A stretch of 64,000 bases of DNA from CAZEHS01 sp964424355 (GTDB taxonomy: Bacteria; Bacillota; Clostridia; Peptostreptococcales; Acidaminobacteraceae). The translations under genes and the position numbers were made by a program. Below are positions 1-8,946 of this stretch, piece after piece. The stretch is from assembly GCA_964424355.1 (NCBI GenBank), contig CAYRIO010000001.1, positions 62,001 to 126,000 on the forward strand. Reading direction: 5' to 3'. The notes beneath the pieces are model-generated. The model searched no databases. It was not told the DNA's origin and saw nothing but the letters and a program-made list of their open reading frames with translations. Each line of letters opens with the position of its first letter. Position 1 is the first letter of the stretch.

Positions 1-1206
1 CTGGCCGAATCCATAGGCCGAAGGCTTGAAAACATGTTCGGAAGCCATCTGAAGCGGGTCATCAATGCCTCCGGAGTGGTGATCCACACCAACCTGGGCC
101 GGTCCCTGGCGGCACCGTCCCTCCTCAGCCATCTGGCTGAAATTTCCGGCCGCTATTCCAATTTAGAGTACGATCTGGAAACCGGCAAACGGGGAACCCG
201 ATACAGCCATGTGGAGGAGATCCTCTGCCGGCTCACCGGTTCCGAGGCGGCCCTGGTCGTCAACAACAATGCTGCCGCCGTGATGCTGGCCCTTTCAACC
301 CTGGCAATGGGGAAGGAAGCGGTGATTTCCCGGGGGCAGCTGGTGGAAATCGGCGGCAGCTTCCGTATTCCCGCCGTCATGGAGGCCAGCGGTGCCTGCA
401 TGGTGGAGGTGGGGACCACCAATAAGACACACCTGCGGGACTATCGGGAGGCCGTCACTGAAAAGACCGGGGTCCTCTTAAAAGTACATACCAGCAATTT
501 CAGGGTCCTGGGTTTTGTCCAGGAAATCAGCATTGAAGAGCTGGTTCAGCTGGGCAATGAGCTGGAGATTCCGGTGATGGAAGATTTGGGCTCCGGCAGC
601 CTGATCGACTATTCAAAGTACGGTCTCACCAAGGAACCCACCGTCGGTGAAAGCCTGCGGGCCGGGGCGGATGTGGTGACCTTCAGCGGTGACAAGATGC
701 TGGGCGGGCCTCAGGCCGGCATCATTCTGGGCAAGAAACGGTTCATCGATGCCATGAAGAAGAACCAGCTGACCCGGGCCCTCCGGGTGGATAAGATGAC
801 CCTGGCCCTGCTGGAATCCACGTTGAGGCTGTATCTGGATGAAGAGCGGGCCCTGGCGGAAATTCCGACCCTGAGAATGCTGACAGCCGGGAAGGCCGCC
901 CTGGCTGAAAAGGCAGAAAAACTTCAGCACCTTTTAAACGAAAAACCTTTCTCAGGCTCCTCACAGCTGCTGGATGGGGACTCCGAGGTCGGGGGAGGCT
1001 CCATGCCCCTGGAAAAGTTGCCAACCAAGCTGCTGGCAGTAACACCCGCCGGAGTCTCGGCCAACGACTGTGTGAATCGCCTGCGCAGTCTGGATATTCC
1101 AATCATATGCAGGGTTCAGGAGGATCGGCTTCTGTTCGATCCCCGCACGCTATTTGACGATGAACTGGAACGGGTTGCGGAGAGTATCCGCGCCGTTCTG
1201 GGTTAA
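1..1206 (+). CDS. selA: L-seryl-tRNA(Sec) selenium transferase, 5' partial
   Basis: This PLP enzyme converts Ser-tRNA(Sec) to Sec-tRNA(Sec) using selenophosphate. The reading frame is open from base 1 (LAESIGRRLENMF...), so the gene starts upstream of the window. The ATG at 34 is internal, because the family is usually about 460 residues and the N-terminal domain is missing here. The signature INASGVVIHTNLGRS lies near the start of the visible part. The PLP-binding lysine sits in SGDKMLGGPQAGI (Lys codon 694-696). The fold continues to a complete C-terminus. selB follows after 9 bases and tRNA-Sec lies at 19118-19214, so this is a functional-looking Sec system. No selD is visible in the window; it may lie upstream. 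Confidence 0.96.
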   Translation: MAESIGRRLENMFGSHLKRVINASGVVIHTNLGRSLAAPSLLSHLAEISGRYSNLEYDLETGKRGTRYSHVEEILCRLTGSEAALVVNNNAAAVMLALSTLAMGKEAVISRGQLVEIGGSFRIPAVMEASGACMVEVGTTNKTHLRDYREAVTEKTGVLLKVHTSNFRVLGFVQEISIEELVQLGNELEIPVMEDLGSGSLIDYSKYGLTKEPTVGESLRAGADVVTFSGDKMLGGPQAGIILGKKRFIDAMKKNQLTRALRVDKMTLALLESTLRLYLDEERALAEIPTLRMLTAGKAALAEKAEKLQHLLNEKPFSGSSQLLDGDSEVGGGSMPLEKLPTKLLAVTPAGVSANDCVNRLRSLDIPIICRVQEDRLLFDPRTLFDDELERVAESIRAVLG

Positions 1207-1215
1207 GGAGGCACC

Positions 1216-3108
1216 GTGGGACATGTTGTCATAGGAACCGCCGGGCATATCGATCATGGGAAAACCACCCTGATCAAAGCCCTCACCGGTATTGAAACCG
1301 ATAGATTAAAAGAAGAAATCAAACGGGGCATCACCATTGATCTGGGCTTTGCCTGGTTCGACCTGCCTGGAGGCAGGCGGGCAGGGATCGTGGACGTACC
1401 CGGTCATGAACGGTTCATTAAAAATATGCTGGCCGGTGTCAGCGGCATCGATATTGTCCTCCTGATTGTAGCTGCGGACGAGGGGGTCATGCCTCAGACT
1501 CGGGAGCATCTGGATATCCTGTCCCTCCTGCATATCCAGAAGGGGATCGTGGTGGTGACCAAATCGGATCTGGTGGAGCCCGAATGGCTGGAACTGGTTC
1601 AAGAAGAACTCCGGGAGGCCCTGAAGGATACATTCCTGGCCGAGGCCCCCATCGTCCCGGTTTCCTCCGTTACCCGGGCTGGGCTGGATCAGCTGACCGA
1701 ATTGATTGACCATATGACTCAGGAAACCACAGAGCGCAATACGGCGGCACCTTTCCGGTTCCCCGTGGACCGGGTGTTCAGCGTCACCGGTTTTGGCACC
1801 GTGGTCACCGGCACCCTTACTGAAGGGGTGATCCGGGAGGGGCAGGACGCCATCCTCTATCCCCGGGGACAGGAAACCCGGATCCGAAAGATCCAGGTCC
1901 ATGGGGAGAACATGGATACGGCCTACGCAGGTCAACGGGTAGCCCTGAATCTGGCCAATCTGAAGAAGACCGATATCAACCGGGGGGATGTTCTGGCGGC
2001 TCCCGGTTCCTTGCGGGAAACCTGGATGATCGATGCCCAAATCGAATTGCTGGACCACGAACACCGGACCTTGGACAACTGGACCCGGCTTCGGCTTTAC
2101 CACGGCACCCGGGAAATCCTGTGCCGGATGGTGCTGCTGGACAGGGAAACCATCGAACCGGGGGATTCCGCCGTGGTGCAGCTGCGCCTGGAGGAGCCCA
2201 TGGCCTGTCGGTATATGGACCGGTTCGTCCTGCGGTTCTATTCGCCCCTGGAAACCATCGGGGGCGGTGTGATTCTGGATCCTCACCCCGCCAAGCACAA
2301 GCGGTTCAAGGAGGATATCCTGAAGGACCTGGAGCAGAAGCTTTCCGGGGATGAAGGGCAGATTTTGGAGTCCACCTTGCTGAAGCTCAGCGCCACCCTG
2401 CCGGATGCCAAAGAACTCCAAGTACGCAGCGGTCTGGAAACCCTGAATTTCAACACAGAACTGGGAAAACTCCTGGAGCAGGGCATTGCCCTGCGCATTG
2501 ACGATACCGTGATTCACCGGGATTTCATGGATAATCTGGCCATGGAGATGGCGGTGATTCTGGAGAATTGGCATAAGAAATACCCCCTGCGGCCCGGGAT
2601 GCCCAAGGAAGAAGTACGGAGCCGACTCCTGAAGCAGGCAAAATCCCGGCTATTCGATAGTTTCCTCAAGCAGTTGGAAGGGGAAGGCATCCTCAAGGTC
2701 TTGGAGAAAGACCTGGCCCTGGCGGCCTATTCCGTGAACCTGCCGGAGGAAACCCGCCAGACCCTTAAGCGGATTGAAGAGATCTTTAAGGCAGCGGGCT
2801 ATAATACCCCCACCCTGGAGGAAGCTTTTGAGAGTGCAGGAATTACGGTGGTGGATACGGAAATCGTTAATTATCTGGTCTCCATGGGCACCCTGGTTGC
2901 ATTCGGAGAGGCTCTCTATTATCACCGAGAGGTCTATGAAGCCTTGAAAACCCTGATCATGGATCATCTGAAAAAGACCGGAGCCATTACGGTGGCGGAT
3001 TTGCGGGATCTGGCCGGAACCAGCCGGAAGTATGCGATCCCGATGCTGGAGCATATGGATGCCCTGCGGATCACTCAACGGGACGGGGATAAGCGAATTC
3101 TCCGGTAA
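1216..3108 (+). CDS. selB: Selenocysteine-specific elongation factor SelB
   Basis: SelB is the EF-Tu-like GTPase that carries Sec-tRNA(Sec) to the ribosome and reads the SECIS hairpin next to a UGA codon. The 630-residue length is normal for the family. The G-domain motifs are visible: GHIDHGKT (about residues 10-17), DVPGHE (about 61-66) and TKSD (about 115-118). Beta-barrel domains follow, then a C-terminal region of winged-helix repeats that in the family binds SECIS RNA. The start is GTG at 1216, preceded by AAGGAGG with good spacing. It lies 9 bases after selA and is probably co-transcribed. It should serve the UGA-containing gene at 62361. Confidence 0.96.
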   Translation: MGHVVIGTAGHIDHGKTTLIKALTGIETDRLKEEIKRGITIDLGFAWFDLPGGRRAGIVDVPGHERFIKNMLAGVSGIDIVLLIVAADEGVMPQTREHLDILSLLHIQKGIVVVTKSDLVEPEWLELVQEELREALKDTFLAEAPIVPVSSVTRAGLDQLTELIDHMTQETTERNTAAPFRFPVDRVFSVTGFGTVVTGTLTEGVIREGQDAILYPRGQETRIRKIQVHGENMDTAYAGQRVALNLANLKKTDINRGDVLAAPGSLRETWMIDAQIELLDHEHRTLDNWTRLRLYHGTREILCRMVLLDRETIEPGDSAVVQLRLEEPMACRYMDRFVLRFYSPLETIGGGVILDPHPAKHKRFKEDILKDLEQKLSGDEGQILESTLLKLSATLPDAKELQVRSGLETLNFNTELGKLLEQGIALRIDDTVIHRDFMDNLAMEMAVILENWHKKYPLRPGMPKEEVRSRLLKQAKSRLFDSFLKQLEGEGILKVLEKDLALAAYSVNLPEETRQTLKRIEEIFKAAGYNTPTLEEAFESAGITVVDTEIVNYLVSMGTLVAFGEALYYHREVYEALKTLIMDHLKKTGAITVADLRDLAGTSRKYAIPMLEHMDALRITQRDGDKRILR

Positions 3109-3154
3109 GATGATTTGTGTTAGAATAGACACAGGAACGAAAAGTGGGGGGACT

Positions 3155-3841
3155 ATGGCAGATCGCATTCTGATTGTGGATGATGAACCGGCGCTTCTTA
3201 AGGGCCTCAGATTCAGCCTGGAGCAAGATGGATACAGTGTTGAAACGGCTGAAGATGGGGATACTGCATACCATATGGCTTTAAACGGAAATTTCGAGCT
3301 GATCGTACTGGATCTGATGCTTCCCAAAATGGATGGGTTGGAGGTCTGCCGTAAGCTGCGGGAAACCTCCATGGTGCCGATCCTCATCCTTACCGCCAAT
3401 GGCGAAGATTCCAGCAAGCTTCAGGGGCTGGAGAACGGCGCGGACGATTACCTGACTAAGCCCTTCAATGTCCTGGAGCTGAAAGCCCGGATCAAGGCGA
3501 TTCTTCGGCGGGTCAGCATCGGAGATCGTTCAGCCAGCACAAACACCCTGAAGATTGATGATTTTTCAATCAACACCCTGGGGCGCAAGGTGATGCTGAA
3601 CACCCAAGATCTGAGCCTTACCGCCAAGGAGTTCGATCTGCTGCTGCTGCTGGCTGCCAATAAAGGCAAGGTCTACACCCGCGAGGAGCTGCTGGAGGTC
3701 ATCTGGGGCTATGAGTATTTCGGGGACGTGCGGACTGTGGATGTCCATATCCGGCGGCTGCGGGAAAAAATCGAAAAGAATTCATCCCAGCCAGAATATA
3801 TCCTGACTAAATGGGGCGTTGGTTACTATTTCAGGAACTAA
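3155..3841 (+). CDS. OmpR-family response regulator, WalR-like
   Basis: This is a DNA-binding response regulator of 228 residues. It has an N-terminal receiver domain (ILIVDDEP acidic pocket, phosphoacceptor Asp in LDLMLPKMDG, Lys in YLTKPF) and a C-terminal winged helix ending in DVRTVDVHIRRLREKIE. The wing motif and overall sequence resemble WalR/YycF, which controls cell-wall homeostasis. The start is the ATG at 3155 behind a G-rich ribosome site; the frame is open further upstream into selB, but those starts lack support. No kinase gene follows directly. The most likely partner is the WalK-like kinase at 11926, about 8 kb downstream beyond a three-gene cassette. Two hairpins close the transcript. 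Confidence 0.9.
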   Translation: MADRILIVDDEPALLKGLRFSLEQDGYSVETAEDGDTAYHMALNGNFELIVLDLMLPKMDGLEVCRKLRETSMVPILILTANGEDSSKLQGLENGADDYLTKPFNVLELKARIKAILRRVSIGDRSASTNTLKIDDFSINTLGRKVMLNTQDLSLTAKEFDLLLLLAANKGKVYTREELLEVIWGYEYFGDVRTVDVHIRRLREKIEKNSSQPEYILTKWGVGYYFRN

Positions 3842-3863
3842 CATACATTTTGAACACAAATGT

Positions 3864-3895
3864 GCCCCTCTTTCAAAAAACGAAGAGGGGCTTCT
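3864..3895 (+). terminator. Hairpin after response regulator
   Basis: A 9-bp stem (GCCCCTCTT / AAGAGGGGC) is followed by a short T-rich tail (TTCTT). It sits 22 bases after the response regulator stop. Confidence 0.7.
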
Positions 3896-3902
3896 TGATT
3901 TG

Positions 3903-3957
3903 AAACGGGGCCGCAGCATCAGTTGATAAAAGTGATGCTGCGGCCCCGTTTATATTT
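3903..3957 (+). terminator. Long perfect inverted repeat, 19-bp arms
   Basis: Arms 3903-3921 and 3933-3951 are perfectly complementary over 19 bp with an 11-base loop, followed by TATATTTTC. With the preceding hairpin it strongly insulates the regulator from the cassette downstream. It could also be a boundary repeat of that cassette; no second copy was noticed. Confidence 0.65.
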
Positions 3958-3982
3958 TCAAAGAGGTGAATGGGGATAGAAT

Positions 3983-4011
3983 TTGATAAGAGATGTTCAT
4001 ATGGCTTTATT
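3983..4011 (+). promoter_or_regulatory. Possible sigma-A promoter for the 4067 cassette
   Basis: TTGATA (3983-3988), a 17-base spacer and TTTATT (4006-4011) lie about 55 bases before the ATG of the sensor gene. The -10 match is only moderate. Confidence 0.35.
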
Positions 4012-4066
4012 AGGGGTATAGGTTGGATGAAATATCATAGTGCACATATAGAGTCGGAGGACAGTT

Positions 4067-6049
4067 ATGAACTTCAATCAGATCGTGGAAGGGATTTACC
4101 ATGTCGGTGATGCGTCATCGAATAATGGGTTGGATTGCAACCCCTATTTGCTCATCGAGGGGAATGAGGCGGTGCTTTTTGATCCTGGCTCAGGGCTTGA
4201 TTTTGAACAGGTCCTTGCCAATGTGAAGTCATTGGTATCCCTCGAGTCAATTACCCATATTGTCCTGCATCATGAGGATCCTGATTTTTGTGCAGCGGTT
4301 CCCCTGTTTGAAGCGCTGGGCATCCGACCGAAGATTGTAACCTCCTGGCGGACCATGACACTTATCCAGTATTATGGCATTCAGTCCCCCTATTACCTCC
4401 TGGAAGAAAACGAAAGCATGCTGACCCTCTCCAGTGGAAGGGTCCTTCAGTTCATTCCAACCCCTTATCTCCACTTTGCTGGTGCGTTTGCTACCTACGA
4501 CCCAAAGAGCAAAACACTTTTTTCAAGCGATCTCTTTGGGGCATTCAGCTATAATCATACGCTTTATGCAGATGAGACCTATCTCGAAAAGATGCTGACC
4601 TTTCATGAACACTATATGCCATCCAATTCGGTACTGCGACCGGTCATGGATGTCCTGCTGGGGTATGATATAATCAGGATTCTGCCGCAGCACGGCTCGA
4701 TTATTGATGGGGGCGTTGAAAAATACATTCATGCGCTCAGAACATTGCAATGTGGGGTACTGCTTGATCCAATCAAAAAGAACCTGTTATCCTCCGGCGG
4801 GTATCTTAGGATTTTCAATGATGTGCTGGTGCGTTACGAAGCCCTTTATGCAAGGGCTGAGGTTCAGGAGGTCTTTCACACTGTTCCGGAACTGATCATG
4901 GATCAATCGGGCAAGATAGCGGACTATTACGGTGAACCTGAAACCATTTGGAACAGTATCTTCGATGTGATCAAGCAGCGGAAAGGGGTGCTGTGGATCA
5001 CAGTGGTGGAGCCATTCATCCGGGGACTTGTAGCGACCTACGACATCCCTTCCCCCAGAGTGATGACATCGGCCCTTGAAAGCGCAGAATCTGAAAACAG
5101 GCGCCTGCTGGAGATGAATCTGTCTCTGGAACAAACGATTCAATCCGTCAACGAAAGGCTGATCAGATGCAGCATCACCGGTCTTTACAATGAAGTGTTT
5201 TTCAAGTCCTTGCTGCTGCAGGAGCTGGAAAAAGAGGATTGGAGAGATATTGGCGCCTTGGCATGCATTGGGATTGATAATTTTTCAAACTACCGCCTGA
5301 AATATGGTGTAGAGGAATCGGATACCGCATTGAACAATATGGCTTATCTTCTGAGGGAGACCTTTGGGAACCATGCGGTCTACAAATTGGATTCAACAGA
5401 TTTCGGCATCTATCTGAAAGGTTTGGCGAAACAGGATGTCATCAGTGCATTGGATCGGATAAGGGTAGCGATTTCAAAGAGTGAGGTTTTTCTGGGCCGC
5501 GTGATGGTTTCCATCGGCATTGCTTTTCCCAGTGAGCTTCAATTGGATGCGGCATCCTTCGACCAGGCGGTTTTCCGGTATTTGGATTTAGGGTTGACAC
5601 GGCTGCGCAAGGCTAAAATGCTGGGTAAAAACTGTGTTTGTTTTGAGGGGGAAGGGCAGCTTGAAAAGATCGCTCTCAGCAATGTCTTGGTTGTAGATAG
5701 CGATCCCACAAACATTGAAATCATAAAAGCCTTTGTGTCCGAATTGGGAGTAGAGGTTTACTCAGCCCATGACGGCTACGAAGCATTGCTGTTGGCCGAA
5801 AAACACATACCAGCCGTGGTTGTGTCTGAAATCAACTTGCCCAAAATGGATGGGTTCCTGCTGAGAGAGGCACTCTTGGAACGCACAGCGACAAAAGAAG
5901 TTGAAACGATTTTTCTCTCTTACCAGAAGGATGAGGATTCTGTAAGCAGAGCGGTAGGGCTTGGGGTATCCCACTACATGAAAAAGCCCTATATGCTGTC
6001 TGAGTTGATTGGAATCATCAAACGCAGCCTAAAGGGGACCACGCTATGA
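4067..6049 (+). CDS. Diiron MBL (ODP-like)-GGDEF-REC fusion sensor protein
   Basis: This 660-residue soluble protein has three domains. Residues 1-250 are a metallo-beta-lactamase fold of the flavodiiron/ODP kind without flavodoxin. Ligand-like positions include the HHEDPD cluster (68-73), His136 in YLHF, Asp155 in SSDLFG and His209 in PQHG; the usual second His of the first cluster is Phe74. Residues about 365-530 are GGDEF-like (SITGLYN), but the signature is DSTDF at 442-446, so cyclase activity is unlikely. Residues about 539-655 are a receiver with Asp544/Asp546, but Glu588 replaces the phosphoacceptor Asp in SEINLPKMDG. ODP domains bind O2 or NO in other bacteria, so gas or redox sensing is inferred. 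It overlaps the next gene by 4 bases (ATGA). Confidence 0.85.
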   Translation: MNFNQIVEGIYHVGDASSNNGLDCNPYLLIEGNEAVLFDPGSGLDFEQVLANVKSLVSLESITHIVLHHEDPDFCAAVPLFEALGIRPKIVTSWRTMTLIQYYGIQSPYYLLEENESMLTLSSGRVLQFIPTPYLHFAGAFATYDPKSKTLFSSDLFGAFSYNHTLYADETYLEKMLTFHEHYMPSNSVLRPVMDVLLGYDIIRILPQHGSIIDGGVEKYIHALRTLQCGVLLDPIKKNLLSSGGYLRIFNDVLVRYEALYARAEVQEVFHTVPELIMDQSGKIADYYGEPETIWNSIFDVIKQRKGVLWITVVEPFIRGLVATYDIPSPRVMTSALESAESENRRLLEMNLSLEQTIQSVNERLIRCSITGLYNEVFFKSLLLQELEKEDWRDIGALACIGIDNFSNYRLKYGVEESDTALNNMAYLLRETFGNHAVYKLDSTDFGIYLKGLAKQDVISALDRIRVAISKSEVFLGRVMVSIGIAFPSELQLDAASFDQAVFRYLDLGLTRLRKAKMLGKNCVCFEGEGQLEKIALSNVLVVDSDPTNIEIIKAFVSELGVEVYSAHDGYEALLLAEKHIPAVVVSEINLPKMDGFLLREALLERTATKEVETIFLSYQKDEDSVSRAVGLGVSHYMKKPYMLSELIGIIKRSLKGTTL

Positions 6050-8946
6050 ATCTCAACGTGAATGGCCTAATCCTTATGGCGCTGGTCCTGCTATACATTG
6101 CCAGCTATTTGTCCATCATCACCATTCTCAATAAATTCACATCCCTTGAAGAACTGTATCTCAGGAACAACAAAAGGCTCTCCCTGGTATTGTCTTTGAT
6201 ACGTCGCCGGTTCGATGTGACCGTGGAAACCTTGAGGGAAGTTAAGAATCTCAGACAAAACCTTATTTTAGAGGGGATGGAGGATCATCTCCAGTCAAAA
6301 GAAATCAAGAAGGTAGAATCTCAGGAAATCAAACGACTGAATTCCCAGCGTATCATCGTCCGCAAAGAGGCCAGCAGTAATTTAGGGCTTGTCGGCAGTG
6401 ACAGAGCAAGGTTGGCCCTGGAGAGCGCTTTTGTAATAGAAAAGAATTCTGCCGTCAAGCTCTATATTTCCAATGCCCTGACCGATATCCGGAACCCGGA
6501 ATCCCTGCATTGTATGATTCCTGCACTGATCAATATGCACAAGTGGTATTCTGAAAAAGCGATTTCAAACATCCTTGAGTTTGGTGAAGCGGTCCATCCG
6601 CATTTTGAAGCCCTGAAGGAATCAAAGAACATTGAGATCATCGAGCTTCTGGTTCGCTATGCCGGTGAGAACTTCACCCCCTCTACCAAGGCCTTCCTGT
6701 TTGGCTGGGTAGACGAATTTTCCCAGAGGGAGAGCGAATTTTTAAAGTATTACGAGGATGCTGCCAGGGAAGGGCGTATGGCGTATAAGCTTTCTTATCT
6801 CGCCACCGATCTGAACCATCTGCTGAGCGCAGCCTGCCGCACCCTGTCGAATTACTATTATAATGATTTTGGTCAGGAGCGTTACTATACCCACGCCAAT
6901 CCCATTGTGCAAACCAACGCCTTTTGGGCGCTGTCAAAGAACAATACCATGGAAAACTTTGCGATAGCGATGAAATTTCTTGGTGAGGCGCGCCACGAAA
7001 AGGCCATTATCGGTGTGCTGACGAAGATGGTTGAGGCAAATCCCAGATTACTGTACATGCTGGAAGCCCATTTTGAAAAGGAAGCGGATGCTTTAATCAG
7101 AAGGCGCATCGCCCAGGTTCTGTCGAACAAAATAGAATATTATATCCTGAAACTGGCGTCAGGAAAGGATTCCCGTGCAGAAAACATCCTTGTTGAAATC
7201 ATTCACAATGGAAAAATCAATGAGTTGATAGGTTTTCTCAATATCAACCGGGATACCGATATCGAGAACCATGTGATAAGAATCCTGAAAGAGCAGGTGG
7301 CCTCAGAGAGTGAAATGGCCCGTGAATTCAGCACCTATCTGGATGAACGGATCATCAGAAAATGGGGTTTAGAACCGGATTTGACAGAAAAGAGCGCCCA
7401 GACGCACCGGAAGGACCCTAAACTGGTCAGGAGTGTGTTGTGGTTAACCGTATTATCGGTCCTCTTCGCACCGATGCTGTTTCTTCTTACAAAACAGGCA
7501 TGGGTGTGGACCGCGCCGCCATTCACGGTGCTGAGGCAGTTCGTCATCGATTTCAACTATGGCCTGGTCTTTTACTCCATTGCAGTCAATTTCATTTACA
7601 TAGCCTTGCTGGTCTTGTCCTATCAAAACGTGAGAGCCCAGGCCCGGCTATGGAATCTGAAGAACATTTCCATGCTTTTCCGAAGCAAGATGCTGCCATC
7701 GATATCCATCATCGCTCCTGCTTACAATGAGGAAAAGAACATTATTGAAAGCACTAAATCTCTCCTTAACCTGAATTATCCGGATTACGAACTCCTCATC
7801 GTTAACGACGGCAGCAAGGACGACACGCTCCTCCGGTTGATTCAGGGGTTTGGTCTTGTGCGGGTAGACTATGCTTACACAGTAAGCTTAATAACAGAGC
7901 CAATCCGGGGAATCTACCGCAATCCTTCACTGCCGAAGCTTGTCGTCATCGACAAGAGCAATGGTGGGAAGGCGGACTCCTTGAACGCCGGAATAAACGT
8001 TGCCAACAAAACCTATTTCTGTGGAATTGATGCGGATTCACTGCTTGAGCCGGAAGCACTTTTGAGGCTGGCATCGTTAACCTTGGATGAAAGCGTTGAA
8101 ACGCCTGCCCTGGGTGGCAATATTTTCCCCATTAACGGCTGTACGGTGGATAAGGGGTTGATTACCGATGTCCGGATCCCGAAAAACCCGTGGGCGCGCT
8201 TCCAAACCATCGAATATCTGCGGGCGTTCATGGCAGGACGGCTGGGCTGGCAGAGGCTCAATACGCTGATGATCATTTCAGGCGCCTTCGGTTTGTTTCG
8301 CAAAGACCGGATCATCGGCATCGGTGGGTATATGACACAAAACAGTATCTATCAGAAGGATACCGTTGGGGAAGATATGGAGCTGGTCGTGAGGATTTCA
8401 CGGCTGATGCATGAGATGAGGCATCCCTACAAGATTCTCTACGCATTCAATGCCAATTGCTGGACCGAGGTGCCTGAGGATCTGAAAAGCCTCAAATCTC
8501 AGCGTTTCAGATGGCATCGCGGCTTGATTGACATTCTGTTTTTTCACCGGAAAATGCTGTTCAACAAGTCCTATGGACGTGTAGGGATGCTGGCTATGCC
8601 CTATTTCTATATCTTCGAAGCATTTGGACCCATGCTGGAGTTTCAGGGATATATCATGGTGATACTGGCTGCCTTTTTGGGCATCCTGGATACCCAGATT
8701 GCACTGCTCCTCTTCATGTCCACGATTCTGCTGGGGATAATCGTGTCGTTGACATCCCTTCTGATCGCCGAGCGTGAAACCCATTACTTCAAAATCGGGG
8801 ATGTGCTGAGGCTCATCGGCTATGCGTTTATCGAAAACTTTGGGCCCCGGCAGCTGTTCGGCATATGGCGGGTCTTGGGGCAGATCAATATCATCTTCGG
8901 CCAAGGGGGCTGGGGACAAATCAAGCGCAAGGGGGTAGCCTCATGA
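6046..8946 (+). CDS. HEAT-repeat membrane glycosyltransferase, family 2, processive type
   Basis: This 966-residue protein probably polymerises and exports a polysaccharide. A first transmembrane segment (about 7-28) is followed by a cytoplasmic region to about residue 455 with HEAT-like helical repeats (VRKEASSNLG, RRRIAQVLSN). Two membrane segments follow (about 465-535), then a GT2 domain from about 550. Catalytic motifs are NDGS (about 587), DADS (about 662), GED (about 775) and QRFRW (about 819), the set seen in BcsA/IcaA/HasA-type synthases. C-terminal membrane helices follow. No PilZ domain is seen. It overlaps both neighbours by 4 bases, so the three genes are translationally coupled. 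The sugar substrate cannot be told. Confidence 0.88.
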   Translation: MNLNVNGLILMALVLLYIASYLSIITILNKFTSLEELYLRNNKRLSLVLSLIRRRFDVTVETLREVKNLRQNLILEGMEDHLQSKEIKKVESQEIKRLNSQRIIVRKEASSNLGLVGSDRARLALESAFVIEKNSAVKLYISNALTDIRNPESLHCMIPALINMHKWYSEKAISNILEFGEAVHPHFEALKESKNIEIIELLVRYAGENFTPSTKAFLFGWVDEFSQRESEFLKYYEDAAREGRMAYKLSYLATDLNHLLSAACRTLSNYYYNDFGQERYYTHANPIVQTNAFWALSKNNTMENFAIAMKFLGEARHEKAIIGVLTKMVEANPRLLYMLEAHFEKEADALIRRRIAQVLSNKIEYYILKLASGKDSRAENILVEIIHNGKINELIGFLNINRDTDIENHVIRILKEQVASESEMAREFSTYLDERIIRKWGLEPDLTEKSAQTHRKDPKLVRSVLWLTVLSVLFAPMLFLLTKQAWVWTAPPFTVLRQFVIDFNYGLVFYSIAVNFIYIALLVLSYQNVRAQARLWNLKNISMLFRSKMLPSISIIAPAYNEEKNIIESTKSLLNLNYPDYELLIVNDGSKDDTLLRLIQGFGLVRVDYAYTVSLITEPIRGIYRNPSLPKLVVIDKSNGGKADSLNAGINVANKTYFCGIDADSLLEPEALLRLASLTLDESVETPALGGNIFPINGCTVDKGLITDVRIPKNPWARFQTIEYLRAFMAGRLGWQRLNTLMIISGAFGLFRKDRIIGIGGYMTQNSIYQKDTVGEDMELVVRISRLMHEMRHPYKILYAFNANCWTEVPEDLKSLKSQRFRWHRGLIDILFFHRKMLFNKSYGRVGMLAMPYFYIFEAFGPMLEFQGYIMVILAAFLGILDTQIALLLFMSTILLGIIVSLTSLLIAERETHYFKIGDVLRLIGYAFIENFGPRQLFGIWRVLGQINIIFGQGGWGQIKRKGVAS

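Noticed and set aside
1306..2574. 422-codon minus-strand frame across selB
   Set aside because: Shadow of selB, with low-complexity His/Gln/Pro composition.
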